A stretch of 64,000 nt of DNA from Thermococcus sp. 21S7. GTDB lineage: Archaea; Methanobacteriota_B; Thermococci; Thermococcales; Thermococcaceae. The position numbers were made by a program, and so were the translations under genes. This document shows, in pieces, positions 46,807 through 56,894 of the stretch; within the stretch, counting starts at the first letter, position 1, and each line of letters starts with the position of its first letter. Location: NCBI RefSeq assembly GCF_012027615.1, contig NZ_SNUT01000005.1:124001-188000 (forward strand). The letters run 5' to 3'. The notes beneath the pieces are model-generated. The model worked only from the letters and a program-made list of their open reading frames with translations. It searched no databases and had not been told where the DNA came from.

Positions 46807-47661
46807 GTGATTACCTTCTCTTTCTTCCCCCAGGATGGGGACAGGGGATTCCCCGTGCTGGTGCTCGGAGATGGGCCGGTTTTCATCAGTGAAGACCCGG
46901 TGGCGCTGGATGAATTCATGAGCTCCCTAAAGGCGCTCCAATCAATGGATGTTCTCCCGAAAAAGCTCTGGGGCCTGAAGATAAGGGCTGAAGGTGAATG
47001 GGTTTGCCTGACCCTTCGGGGTGGTAGGGAAATACAGGTCACCCATAAAAAACTCGTCGAGACAATCCGGACCTCCCTCCAAAATATGAAGGCGGTTCTC
47101 AATAGCGAACCGGTGCAGATGGAGTGGCTCAGGTTCAAGCTAAAGCCGCCTTCACCTGAAGTGCTTGAGATGTTCGGTGAACCTGAGGGCGTTATGGACG
47201 AGTACGAAGTTCAAGTTTACGGGAGCACGTACATACTGGAGGCGTTCGTTAATCTCGAGGGGTACGTTGAGGAGCTTAAACTTCTCAAGGCTTTCGTGGC
47301 GGACGGCAAACTGCCGCCGGAGGGGTGGCGGGTAAAGTGGGATGTCAATGGTGAAATCAAAAGGCTGTCCTCCCGCGGGCTAAAAAAGCCGGAGGATAGG
47401 GGTCTTCTCCGTGAACTGAGGAGGCTCAAAAAGCTCTCGGCAGGGGCTGTTCCCCCCTTCGTTCGCTTTACCCTTTCAACCTACGATCCCTTTGAGGTTC
47501 TCTATGCGGCAAAATCTGGGGAGGATGAATTTTTGTTGGCATTCGTCCTGTATTCCGGCGTGGTCATTAAAGTTCGGAGGGACGTCCTCTTAAAGGCCGT
47601 TGATGAGGCCATCAGAGACGCGGAAAGGGAACTCGAAAGGGTAAAGCTGCCCGGGAGGTGA
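46807..47661 (+). CDS. Putative immunity protein, FGTY family member B (two-domain)
   Basis: 284 residues, apparently two divergent copies of the local domain. The C-terminal copy has VRFTLSTYDPFEVLYAAKSG followed by LLAFVLYSGVVIKV and a terminal helix. The N-terminal copy begins ITFSFFPQDGDRGFPVLVLG and has LWGLKIRAEGEWVCLTLRGG. GTG start at 46807 after GAGGTGTGAGGC. The 96-base gap before it contains two near copies of CGTnGAATGCTTGA (46714 and 46783) and no gene. Confidence 0.6.
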   Translation: MITFSFFPQDGDRGFPVLVLGDGPVFISEDPVALDEFMSSLKALQSMDVLPKKLWGLKIRAEGEWVCLTLRGGREIQVTHKKLVETIRTSLQNMKAVLNSEPVQMEWLRFKLKPPSPEVLEMFGEPEGVMDEYEVQVYGSTYILEAFVNLEGYVEELKLLKAFVADGKLPPEGWRVKWDVNGEIKRLSSRGLKKPEDRGLLRELRRLKKLSAGAVPPFVRFTLSTYDPFEVLYAAKSGEDEFLLAFVLYSGVVIKVRRDVLLKAVDEAIRDAERELERVKLPGR

Positions 47662-47664
47662 ACC

Positions 47665-48695
47665 GTGTCCTTTTCCATCTTTTTCCTCGGCTGGGAGGAG
47701 GTGCTCCAGGGTGAGGTTTCCGTTGATGACTTGACGGTTGCCCTTAAACATGGGGAGAAAGTCATTCCACTGGGTTTGTGCTTCGCCAGAGATGCGGTGA
47801 GAGATGCTATTGACGCCATCGCCTTTGCAGCCAGTTCTTGTGAAGGCGTTAAAGAGCTGTACCTCCGGAGCGGGCGATGCGATGTTTTGCTATTTCCGGG
47901 CAGGTACTGTGCGGACAATAATATTGTCCTGGGGTTTGGTACTTATGAGACAACATCCCACGTCTATTTTAAAATCAGAGGTGACTTCCTCAGGCTTGAA
48001 ATATGCTGGGAGGACAGAAAAGACGTGGAGGCTATGGAGGTTCTTCGTGTAGACTTCATCCGCTCCGCCCTAAACTTTGTCCGTTCCTTCCTTGAGGCGT
48101 TTCCGGATGAGGGATTAATGAGGAAGCTTGAGATTGTGGGGGAAATGGCGAGGAGAAAGGGTCTGCTTCCTGCTGGGGGAAAGTTTGAAATTAAGGTTGA
48201 GTGGCTTGGGGAAGTTAAATGTGGGAAAGAGAAGTTCCCAATGGTTTACGCCGTTGTAAGCCACGGGAGGGAGATATTCAGCGGGCTCGTCGAGCCCGTG
48301 GCCTTTGCCGGGGACCTGATAGACCTCCTGAAGTTCGCTAAGGGGATGGAACTCAGGTGCGAGGTCGACATGACGCCGTATAGTGACATCGTTGAAAGGG
48401 CAATGTTGCTATTTGCCGATGAGAAGGTTTCCGATTACCTCATGCTCTGGTTTGGGGCCGGTGGCAGGGAACAGTGTTTGTATTCAATGAAGGTAACGAG
48501 CTTGCTTTTGTGAACACTAAAACGGGCTCGGTCATTGGGGTCAAGAAAAAAGAAGCGGAGACTGCCACAGCAAATGCTGTTAGGGAGATAATAAGGGGGT
48601 TGAGGGAATGGGATGGGGAGCTCTTCGGCCCCATAAGGAAGGAGGATGCCGTCTCCATGCTCACGAGGGAGCTTGAGGAAGCCTTATCAGTATAG
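47665..48695 (+). pseudogene. Putative immunity protein, FGTY family member C, frameshifted near 48470
   Basis: The first frame (47665-48513, GTG start 3 bases after member B) encodes one full domain: LCFARDAVRDAIDAIAFAAS, LGFGTYETTSHVYFKIRGDF. It continues into a second domain (YLMLWFGAGGREQC), where it changes to nonsense and stops. The sense continues in the next frame (48474-48695): VFVFNEGNELAFVNTKTGSV and NAVREIIRGLREWDGELFG, which matches the end of member B. A single indel close to 48470 accounts for this. It could be true inactivation or a sequencing error. Intact, it would be about 343 residues. Confidence 0.6.
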
Positions 48696-48727
48696 TGACT
48701 CATTATTTGCTCGCTGGAGGTGTGAGC

Positions 48728-49387
48728 ATGACAAGGGTTCATCTGTGGTACACACTCCCAACTAAGGACTACCTTAAGGGAGCCGTTGTATCGTCCCTCT
48801 CAGACACTGTGGAAACCTACCGTGAATCCATTGAAGAAGACGACGAAGAGGACTTCAACGAGCTCCTCAAAGGCATTATCATGAGGGCATTTGAACACGG
48901 CGTTAAGTATGGGTTAGCGGTGGATGGCAAGGAGCTGATAGCGCCTGCCTGTGGGAACTTAATCGGCTTCTTCGAGGACATGGCACTCTCGATTGTTTAC
49001 GCAGGGGGAGGAAAGGATGCGATAATCAAACTCATGAGTCTCCCTGTGGAGGTAAACCCCCTCAGGAACAACCCTGTCACCAGAAACATGTCCATAGAAG
49101 AGGTGTTTTTTCCTGAAGGGCCCCTTAAACTCTTCTTCGGCACCTTTGACCCCATAAAGTTCGTCCTGTACCGCAAACATGGCAAAATCCTTGAAATTGA
49201 ATCCCCGGACGACGGAGTAACCGTCCGGGTGAGGGTTGAAGAGTACGTAGAGGGCATTAGGGAAGACCTCATAAGGGGAGTACATGAGGTGGAAGAAGCC
49301 CTAAAAACGTTCACTCTCCTGCGGGCTTTATATCCAAAAATCCAGTGGGTGAAGGTGGTGGCGAGGTATGCGCTCAGCACATGGTGA
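48728..49387 (+). CDS. Putative immunity protein, FGTY family member D
   Basis: 219 residues with the family pattern: a middle helix (GNLIGFFEDMALSIVYAGG), LKLFFGTFDPIKFVLYRKHG followed by KILEIESPDDG, and an amphipathic C-terminal helix (YVEGIREDLIRGVHEVEEAL). Start at 48728 after GGAGGTGTGAGC. It ends 5 bases before member E, so the set is transcribed together. Soluble; no signal peptide. Immunity role inferred. Confidence 0.6.
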   Translation: MTRVHLWYTLPTKDYLKGAVVSSLSDTVETYRESIEEDDEEDFNELLKGIIMRAFEHGVKYGLAVDGKELIAPACGNLIGFFEDMALSIVYAGGGKDAIIKLMSLPVEVNPLRNNPVTRNMSIEEVFFPEGPLKLFFGTFDPIKFVLYRKHGKILEIESPDDGVTVRVRVEEYVEGIREDLIRGVHEVEEALKTFTLLRALYPKIQWVKVVARYALSTW

Positions 49388-49392
49388 GAAGC

Positions 49393-50070
49393 ATGACCCT
49401 GCACAGCACTAACCCGGGTTTTTACTGGTACTTCTACGTGGACAGTCCTTATTCGACCGCTAAAAGCGTGGACGAGCTTTTGGAGTGGACGGAGGTACTT
49501 TTTGACTTCGATAATGTTCTCAAGCACCACCTGCCAGAGCTTAGAGGTCACTGGATTGAGAACCCGGGCATTTTAACCGAAGCTCCTAAGGACATCAACG
49601 TTCTCTCTGCCACCTTAAGCTTTCCCCGCTTTCTCGGAAACTTCATAGCTGGAACACTCTATGCGCTCGGAAGGGAGAACGAATTTAAAAAATTCATTGG
49701 AGGGCCGGGAGTTAAAACGCCCGCCGGAGACGGCAGGATGGTTCCTGGGGACTTGTTTAAGCCCGTTGGAGAGCTTCTGGAGTGGGTAAGAATACGACCA
49801 AAGGCCAAACTCTATGTGGGAATGGACTTTGGGGCCTTTGACCCGACCGTTCATGCGATCCTCGTTAGGGAAGGCAAATTCCTGGCCTGGATTTTCGACA
49901 ATGGCAGGGTCTACAGAATGAGCGCGGGAGAATTCATTGAGCTTGCCTTGGAGGTGCTCGTTGAAGGTAGAAACTCGATAAACACCCTTATTGAGCGCGT
50001 TAACAACCGCTCATCACTGGCCAAGGCAACGGTAAGGCACGTCGAGCGATTCGTTGATGCTCTCACATAA
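49393..50070 (+). CDS. Putative immunity protein, FGTY family member E
   Basis: 225 residues, the last of the paralogous array. It has LSFPRFLGNFIAGTLYALGR, then VGMDFGAFDPTVHAILVREG followed by KFLAWIFDNGRVYRM, and a helical end (FIELALEVLVEGRNSINTLI). ATG at 49393 after GGTGAGAAGC. It converges on a radical SAM gene with an 8-base overlap. It is the most divergent of the five, but alignment of the FGTY-like segment and following strands is clear by eye. Confidence 0.6.
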   Translation: MTLHSTNPGFYWYFYVDSPYSTAKSVDELLEWTEVLFDFDNVLKHHLPELRGHWIENPGILTEAPKDINVLSATLSFPRFLGNFIAGTLYALGRENEFKKFIGGPGVKTPAGDGRMVPGDLFKPVGELLEWVRIRPKAKLYVGMDFGAFDPTVHAILVREGKFLAWIFDNGRVYRMSAGEFIELALEVLVEGRNSINTLIERVNNRSSLAKATVRHVERFVDALT

Positions 50071-50899
50071 CGCAGCACTCGTAGATTATCTCGACGTTCC
50101 TCACACTTTTTGCCCATTCGATGACTTTTCTGGGGGGATTCGTCAGTCTGTCAACGCCGGCTAAAACTGCCCCCCTGTCGAAGTCAACCCGCCACCTGCC
50201 CAGCGGGCGCATGCAGCCTATGCTTATCTCACCGTCAAAGCGCTCGCGTGCGTATTCAACCACCCTCAGGCTCTCCTCGACGCCCGGCTTTGGAACGTTC
50301 TCCATATCCGTTCCCTTCGTTGGGATGAGTACGTCCAGCACGAGGACGTCTATCGGGTACTCCATCAGCAGGTCAATCGCCCGGTACTCCCAGCCGATTC
50401 TGCCGAAATCCAGCCCGATGGTGATGTGGGGGGCCACCCTGACGCCCGCCCCCGTGAGCAGGTCTAGGATTCTCAGGTAGTCCCCAACGGTCTTGTCTAT
50501 CCCGTAAACGCGCCTTATGACGCCGTCATCGCCCACGAAGTCGAGGGAGACGGCATCGACGTACCTGACCCACTCCAGGTCGCTCTCGTCTATGAACCCC
50601 ACGTGGGCGTTGAGCTTGAGGCCCGTTCTTCGCTTTATCTCCCTGATTTCAGCCGCGTACCTGTCGATGGGAACCTTGAGCCTCGAATCCATTCCACCAC
50701 TCAGCAGGCAGCCGGTGTAGCCCTCCCTCTCAAGGCCGAGGCAATAGTCAACAAGGTTCTTTCTGGTGGGCTTTCTCATGCCCTCTAAATAGTGCCTCCC
50801 GCAGTGAGCGCAGTTCAGAGAGCAGTAGTTGCCAGTGAGCGAGATTGAGGGGAACTTAACGCCTGGAATGTAGATTTTGAGCTTTTTTCTTTCCGTCAT
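50063..50899 (-). CDS. Radical SAM protein
   Basis: A 278-residue radical SAM enzyme with the cluster motif NYCSLNCAHCG (CxxxCxxC) near residue 27 and a TIM-barrel body (GCLLSGGMDSRLKVPI, LNAHVGFIDESDLEWV, VLVLDVLIPTKGTDM). Two adjacent Cys occur at the C-terminus (EIIYECCVM). The lack of a long C-terminal domain and the biotin/lipoyl-synthase-like layout recall archaeal LipS-type proteins, but the reaction cannot be fixed. Start at 50899 after AAGGTGGTTGAA. Confidence 0.8.
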   Translation of the reverse strand: MTERKKLKIYIPGVKFPSISLTGNYCSLNCAHCGRHYLEGMRKPTRKNLVDYCLGLEREGYTGCLLSGGMDSRLKVPIDRYAAEIREIKRRTGLKLNAHVGFIDESDLEWVRYVDAVSLDFVGDDGVIRRVYGIDKTVGDYLRILDLLTGAGVRVAPHITIGLDFGRIGWEYRAIDLLMEYPIDVLVLDVLIPTKGTDMENVPKPGVEESLRVVEYARERFDGEISIGCMRPLGRWRVDFDRGAVLAGVDRLTNPPRKVIEWAKSVRNVEIIYECCVM

Positions 50900-50957
50900 T
50901 TCAACCACCTTGCGAAACTGGGGGTTGTAGGGGGCGGGGCCTTTTTTGTTTCCTCAT

Positions 50958-51626
50958 TCAGTCTCCCTCCCGCCTTGGAAGTCCTCCCTCCAGTTTAAAA
51001 CCCTGACTGGACGGTTCTGTTTCCTCGAAAGTGAGGAGGAACTTGAGGTAGAACAGCTTTCCGAGTATCGCGAGAACCGTGAACGAGCCGAGTATCGGTG
51101 CCGCTAGAACTGCCAGGAGCCAGGTCACCTCGCCGGCGCTGGCGAGGGCCGGCAGGAACGGAACCGCCGCCATGAGAAAGAGCACGATGGAGTTGAGCCT
51201 CGAAAACCAGAGGCTGGTCTTGAGTCCCTTGATCTTCCAGAGAACGCTGTTTCTTATCCCGACCGCGAGGTAGTTTATTCCCGCTCCAACGAGCGTTACC
51301 ACGGAGGTTATCACGAACTCCTGCGGGCCGAATGGAAAGATGTTCCTTATAACCGCCGAGTATGTGTAGACTGCCGATGCGAGCATGAAAACCCATGAGA
51401 TGGCCCTGAGGAGATACGCCACCGTGAAGCGCTTCACCGCCCATCTCCCGAGTTTTCTTCTCACGAGTTCCGTCATGCCTACGTAGTAGAGAATCGTTGA
51501 TGCCCCCAGACAGGCTATCGAGGCGTTGTAGGATTTGGAAGCCAGAACCGCCGCGGGCAGGAGGAATAACTCCGCCAAAAGCAGGAGCGGTCTGGGCTTT
51601 AGGAGCTTCTCAGGATCAAACTCCAT
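50958..51626 (-). CDS. Hypothetical integral membrane protein
   Basis: 222 residues with about six TM helices (LLLLAELFLLPAAVLASKSY, SIACLGASTILYYVGMT, ISWVFMLASAVYTY, VITSVVTLVGAGINYLAVGI, IVLFLMAAVPFLPALASAG, LLAVLAAPILGSFTVLAILG). It has a short charged C-terminal tail. ATG at 51626 is preferred, with TGGTGG upstream. I do not recognise a family. It lies 36 bases downstream of enolase in reverse reading order and may have its own promoter. Confidence 0.75.
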   Translation of the reverse strand: MEFDPEKLLKPRPLLLLAELFLLPAAVLASKSYNASIACLGASTILYYVGMTELVRRKLGRWAVKRFTVAYLLRAISWVFMLASAVYTYSAVIRNIFPFGPQEFVITSVVTLVGAGINYLAVGIRNSVLWKIKGLKTSLWFSRLNSIVLFLMAAVPFLPALASAGEVTWLLAVLAAPILGSFTVLAILGKLFYLKFLLTFEETEPSSQGFKLEGGLPRREGD

Positions 51627-51662
51627 CGGTTCCACCAAAATTCCAAAATTAAGGAAAAGGAA

Positions 51663-53264
<1,602 letters not shown>

Positions 53265-53290
53265 TTAAACCTCCCCTCCAACATTCCCAC

Positions 53291-53602
53291 ATGGACTGGA
53301 GGAGACGACTGCGTGAGGATGGCTTCGTCGAGGCTGATGGCTTCAGGATAGAACTCAGCCTGGACAACACGTTCATGGATCTGGACTACATCCCCAGGGT
53401 GCTGTTCTACGACCCCCCAACCGGGAGATGGCACGTTCTCAGAAACACGATTCCGAAGGGAAAAACGCTGGAGGATAACTGGGACAATGCCGTTGAGGTC
53501 CTTGAACGCATAGCCGCCGGGAACGAGAAGCCCATCCTGGACGATGTTGCGGTTGCGAAGAGGTTCACTGAGTTCCTGAGGCGGCTTGGGGATTCTACAT
53601 GA
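53291..53602 (+). CDS. Small hypothetical protein
   Basis: A 103-residue soluble protein, not recognised. It has [20 protein letters not shown], a beta-rich middle ([20 protein letters not shown]) and a helical end ([20 protein letters not shown]). A TATA-like box (gagcttttaaacc, about 53258-53270) is located properly upstream. Codon use is normal for the genome. The 145 bases after it lead to deoC and hold only that gene's promoter. Confidence 0.7.
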   Translation: MDWRRRLREDGFVEADGFRIELSLDNTFMDLDYIPRVLFYDPPTGRWHVLRNTIPKGKTLEDNWDNAVEVLERIAAGNEKPILDDVAVAKRFTEFLRRLGDST

Positions 53603-53747
53603 TGATGTGGTTTCTTCATACGATGGCAGACTTTATCGACAAATCGGCGAAAATCCAATGGAACTCTGCAGATTTTCCGGTAAATTACCCATTTTTGAGG
53701 AGAAAAAGCCTAAATACCTTCAGGGAAAGTATTTACTGGTGATGATT

Positions 53748-54452
53748 ATGGGTGATCACATCGATGTCGCCAAGTATATTGACCATACGAACCTCAAACC
53801 CTACGCTACCTACGATGACATTAAGAGGCTCTGCGATGAGGCTATAGAGTACGGGTTCTACGCAGTCTGCGTCAATCCCTACAGGGTTAAGCTCGCCAAG
53901 GACTACCTGCGCGGGAAGAACGCCGACGTGAAGGTTGCCAGCGTCATAGGCTTTCCGCTGGGTGCAACCCCGACGGAGGTCAAGGTTTTTGAGGCGAAAC
54001 GGGCCCTCGACGACGGTGCCGATGAGCTGGACATGGTCATCAACATCGGAGCCCTCAAGGACGGGGACTACGAATACGTGAAGAGGGACATAGCCGAGGT
54101 CGTCAAGGTCGCCCACGAGAGGGGCGCCAAAGTAAAGGTCATCATCGAGACCTGCTACCTCACCGAGGAGGAGAAGGTGAAGGCCTGCGAGCTGGCGAAA
54201 GAAGCTGGGGCGGACTTCGTGAAGACCTCAACGGGCTTTGGAACTGGCGGAGCCACCGTTGAGGACGTTCGGCTCATGAGAAAGGTGGTCGGCCCGGAGA
54301 TGGGCGTCAAGGCCGCAGGGGGAATAAGGACCTACGAGCAGGCACTGGCGGTGATAGAGGCTGGTGCGACGAGGATTGGAACATCGAGCGGCGTAAAAAT
54401 CGTGGAGGGGGGAAGGGATGCAGGAGATTGCCGAGATCAGGGACATCCTTGA
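53748..54452 (+). CDS. deoC: Deoxyribose-phosphate aldolase
   Basis: Cleaves 2-deoxyribose 5-phosphate to acetaldehyde and glyceraldehyde 3-phosphate. Schiff-base lysine lies in [17 protein letters not shown]. Other family motifs are [54 protein letters not shown] and [17 protein letters not shown], ending in [19 protein letters not shown] plus RIGTSSG. Start at 53748 after GGTGATGATT; upstream in-frame sequence is not part of it. The last 35 bases overlap the next gene and extend the protein about 10 residues beyond the usual end. Confidence 0.95.
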   Translation: MGDHIDVAKYIDHTNLKPYATYDDIKRLCDEAIEYGFYAVCVNPYRVKLAKDYLRGKNADVKVASVIGFPLGATPTEVKVFEAKRALDDGADELDMVINIGALKDGDYEYVKRDIAEVVKVAHERGAKVKVIIETCYLTEEEKVKACELAKEAGADFVKTSTGFGTGGATVEDVRLMRKVVGPEMGVKAAGGIRTYEQALAVIEAGATRIGTSSGVKIVEGGRDAGDCRDQGHP

Positions 54453-54711
54453 CAGGGCCATTTCGGAACTCCGGGGAGAGGAGCTTGAGCCCGACATACT
54501 CCTCGTAGGACCTGGTTTCCTTGAATACTCTGCGGGAATGCTCAGGGACTGCAGGCTGAAGATATACAAAATCGAGGAGCTTGGCTACGATGCGGTCGTC
54601 GCCGATTCGAAGTACCTGGGCCAGATGAAGAGGGCGTCCAGGAGAATCTCGGTAGAGCCCCTCCTTAAGGAAAGCGAAATGTGGGAAGAATTGAAGAGGC
54701 TGGACGTTTAG
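54418..54711 (+). CDS. Small conserved archaeal protein (DUF1884-like)
   Basis: A 97-residue protein, translationally overlapped with deoC (ATG at 54418 after GGGGGGAAGG). It is helical at the start ([20 protein letters not shown]), then a Rossmann-like strand ([17 protein letters not shown]), and ends in a helix. It resembles a small Thermococcales family, possibly DUF1884; that name is uncertain. Converges with the ECF S-component gene (4-base overlap). Confidence 0.65.
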   Translation: MQEIAEIRDILDRAISELRGEELEPDILLVGPGFLEYSAGMLRDCRLKIYKIEELGYDAVVADSKYLGQMKRASRRISVEPLLKESEMWEELKRLDV

Positions 54712-55307
54712 ATTAAATCCTCGACCTCGGGGTACCTCTTCTTTATTATCGTTGCCAGTCCGGTGCCCACGAGTATCCCCGTAACAGCTTGGAGTATGTT
54801 TCCTGGCACCTCAGTGAGCGCTGATGGGACCCCGAACATGTATGCCTCGAAGAGGAAGTATCCGGAGACCATTATGATGCCGCCGACGATGCCCGCTATG
54901 ACCATCGTGGAGACGTTGTCGCTCCTTTTGGCGATGTACCCGATGGCAAGACCCTCAAGCCCCTTGACCACCAGCGTTATCGGGGCCCATCCCGCGTAGC
55001 CGCCTATGATGTCGCCGAGGGCAGAGCCGACGCCCCCTGCGAAGACACCCACGACCGGGCCGAATACCATGGCCGAGAACATGACCATGGTGTCTCCAAA
55101 GTTGATGTAGCCCCCGGTGGCTGGGGTTGGAACCTTTATCAGGTTGGTGGCTATCGCTACAACCGCCGCTAGAATGGCCGAGAGGGCTATCGTCGCCGGT
55201 GCCTGGTACTCCTTCCTCTTTGCCCAGACGTACGCGAGGAAAATGACCACGGCACCCCCGAGCACGTAGTGACCGTACGGTCTGAACATCTCTGTCAGGT
55301 TCACCAT
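54708..55307 (-). CDS. ECF-transporter-type S component (substrate-binding membrane protein)
   Basis: A 199-residue membrane protein with six TM helices. It has the S-component look: TIALSAILAAVVAIATNLIK, INFGDTMVMFSAMVFGPVVG, VFAGGVGSALGDIIGGYAGW, and AITLVVKGLEGLAIGYIAKR-like spacing. It would bind a vitamin or precursor and work with a shared ECF energising module not in the window. ATG at 55307 after CGGTGGGGAAC. The substrate is not evident. Its promoter contains a 12-base palindrome. Confidence 0.8.
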   Translation of the reverse strand: MVNLTEMFRPYGHYVLGGAVVIFLAYVWAKRKEYQAPATIALSAILAAVVAIATNLIKVPTPATGGYINFGDTMVMFSAMVFGPVVGVFAGGVGSALGDIIGGYAGWAPITLVVKGLEGLAIGYIAKRSDNVSTMVIAGIVGGIIMVSGYFLFEAYMFGVPSALTEVPGNILQAVTGILVGTGLATIIKKRYPEVEDLI

Positions 55308-55328
55308 GTTCCCCACCGGGAAAATCTC

Positions 55329-55349
55329 AAGTTATAACTTTAAAAACTT
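55329..55349 (-). promoter_or_regulatory. Promoter with perfect palindrome before the ECF S-component gene
   Basis: AAGTTATAACTT (55329-55340) is a perfect 12-base palindrome. On the minus strand it lies directly after the TATA-like TTTTTAAAG (about 55338-55346), so it covers the transcription-start area about 20-30 bases before the ATG. The layout suits repression by a small dimeric regulator. Confidence 0.5.
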
Positions 55350-55398
55350 GACTTCCAGGGATTACTACTTCAGTAAACGGATAAGAAAAGGGAGGAAA

Positions 55399-56736
55399 TC
55401 ACTGGAGAGCGGCCTTGAGGCTCTCCTCGAATATCTCCATGGCGACGTCTATCTCCTCCTCCTTGATGGTCAGCGGCGGTATGAACCTTATGCTGTTGTC
55501 GCCGCATCCGAGGAGGATGAGTCCGCGCTTGACGGCCTCCTTGACGATGGCATCCCTGAGCTTGGGGTCCTTCTCCTTGGTGTCCTTGCTCTTGACGATT
55601 TCGACCGCCTGGGCGAGGCCGAGACCTCTAGCGTCTCCAATGGCCTCGTACTTCTCCATGAGCTCTTCGAGGCGCTTGTGGAGGTAGTCACCGACCTCCT
55701 GAACGTGCGGGAGGAGTTCCTTGACGATCTCGACGACCTCTATTCCGGCCGCTATCGCAACCGGGTTGCCGCCGAAGGTCGAGGCGTGCCTGCCCGGCTT
55801 GTCGAAGGCTATCTCTGCCCTGTGGACGACACCGGCGAGGGGAATGCCGCCGCCTATGGCCTTACCGAACTGGATGGTGTCTGGCGCGACGTCGAAGTGC
55901 TCGATGGCCCAGAACTTTCCGGTTCTTCCGACGCCCATCTGAACCTCGTCGTCGGCGAGGAGTATGCCATAGTTGTCGGCGAGCTTCTTGAGCTCCTTGA
56001 AGAAGTTCTTCGGCGGGACGACGTAACCACCTTCACCCTGTATCGGCTCGAAGACTATGGCTCCAACCTCATGGGGCGGGACGTGGCGGAATACGTACTC
56101 CTCGATGAACTCGATGACGCGGTTGACGAGCTCGTCCGGCTCGGCGTAACCGTCGATGTGCCAGGGGTTCCTGTAGGGGTTCGGGTAGGGTATGTGCTCA
56201 ACACCCGGCATGGTCGGGAAGAACCTGTCCTGCTGAACCCACTTGCTGGCGGTAAGTGAGAGAACGGCCTGGCTCCTGCCGTGGAAGGCGTGGTAGAAGG
56301 CGATGAACCTCTTCCTGCCGGTTCCGTACTTGACGAGCTTCATCATGGCCTCGTTTGCTTCCGCACCGCTGTTCTGGTAGACGACCTTCTTCGGGAAGTC
56401 GCCGGGGGCAAGCTCCGCCAGCTTCTGGGCGAGTATGACGGCGTTCTCGTAGAAGAAGTCGTTCAGCGCGAAGTGGGTAAACCTCTCTGCCTGCTTTTTA
56501 ACGGCCTCGACGACCCTCGGGTGGGCGTGGCCAACGTTGAGAACACCGACGCCGCTTCCGAAGTCGTAGAAGGTGTTTCCATCAACGTCGTAAACGAGGA
56601 TTCCATCTCCGTGGTCGATGACTATCGGGAGGGTCTCCGGGTCCTGGGTGGTAACTGCGAGGGCCTCAAAGTTCTTTTCGATAACCTCCTTGGCCTTGGG
56701 TCCGGGGAGTTCTTTAACGTTCGGTCTAACCACCAT
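55399..56736 (-). CDS. Class III PLP-dependent aminotransferase (ornithine aminotransferase/amino-acid racemase type)
   Basis: A fold-type I PLP enzyme of 445 residues. Motifs: [97 protein letters not shown] and the PLP lysine in [16 protein letters not shown]. Thermococcales relatives include ornithine aminotransferase and a broad-specificity amino-acid racemase; sequence alone does not tell them apart. Start at 56736 after GGTGATGCAC. Two palindromes in its promoter suggest effector-controlled expression. Confidence 0.9.
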   Translation of the reverse strand: MVVRPNVKELPGPKAKEVIEKNFEALAVTTQDPETLPIVIDHGDGILVYDVDGNTFYDFGSGVGVLNVGHAHPRVVEAVKKQAERFTHFALNDFFYENAVILAQKLAELAPGDFPKKVVYQNSGAEANEAMMKLVKYGTGRKRFIAFYHAFHGRSQAVLSLTASKWVQQDRFFPTMPGVEHIPYPNPYRNPWHIDGYAEPDELVNRVIEFIEEYVFRHVPPHEVGAIVFEPIQGEGGYVVPPKNFFKELKKLADNYGILLADDEVQMGVGRTGKFWAIEHFDVAPDTIQFGKAIGGGIPLAGVVHRAEIAFDKPGRHASTFGGNPVAIAAGIEVVEIVKELLPHVQEVGDYLHKRLEELMEKYEAIGDARGLGLAQAVEIVKSKDTKEKDPKLRDAIVKEAVKRGLILLGCGDNSIRFIPPLTIKEEEIDVAMEIFEESLKAALQ

Positions 56737-56754
56737 GTGCATCACCAATGGATG

Positions 56755-56795
56755 ATAGGGTTTATCCTATATAACCCTATGTTCATCAATGAACA
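56755..56795 (-). promoter_or_regulatory. Two adjacent palindromes spanning the aminotransferase promoter
   Basis: ATAGGGTT (56755-56762) pairs with AACCCTAT (56773-56780), enclosing the TATA region (minus strand GTTATATAGG). Immediately upstream in reading direction is TGTTCAT-CA-ATGAACA (56780-56795), a 7-base inverted repeat at the BRE position. One could act as repressor site and the other as activator site; both abut the core promoter. Confidence 0.6.
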
Positions 56796-56894
56796 TCTTT
56801 GACCGAAAAATCTTCGGGAGAATCGGGAAATACCTCGATTCCCAAAACGGAGGGCAAAAAAACGCCGAGAGAAAAGAACTAGGGGCAGTGGAAA

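Noticed and set aside
53586-53747. N-terminal extension of deoC
   Set aside because: GGTGATGATT before ATG 53748 and the standard N-terminus [10 protein letters not shown] show the frame upstream is accidental.
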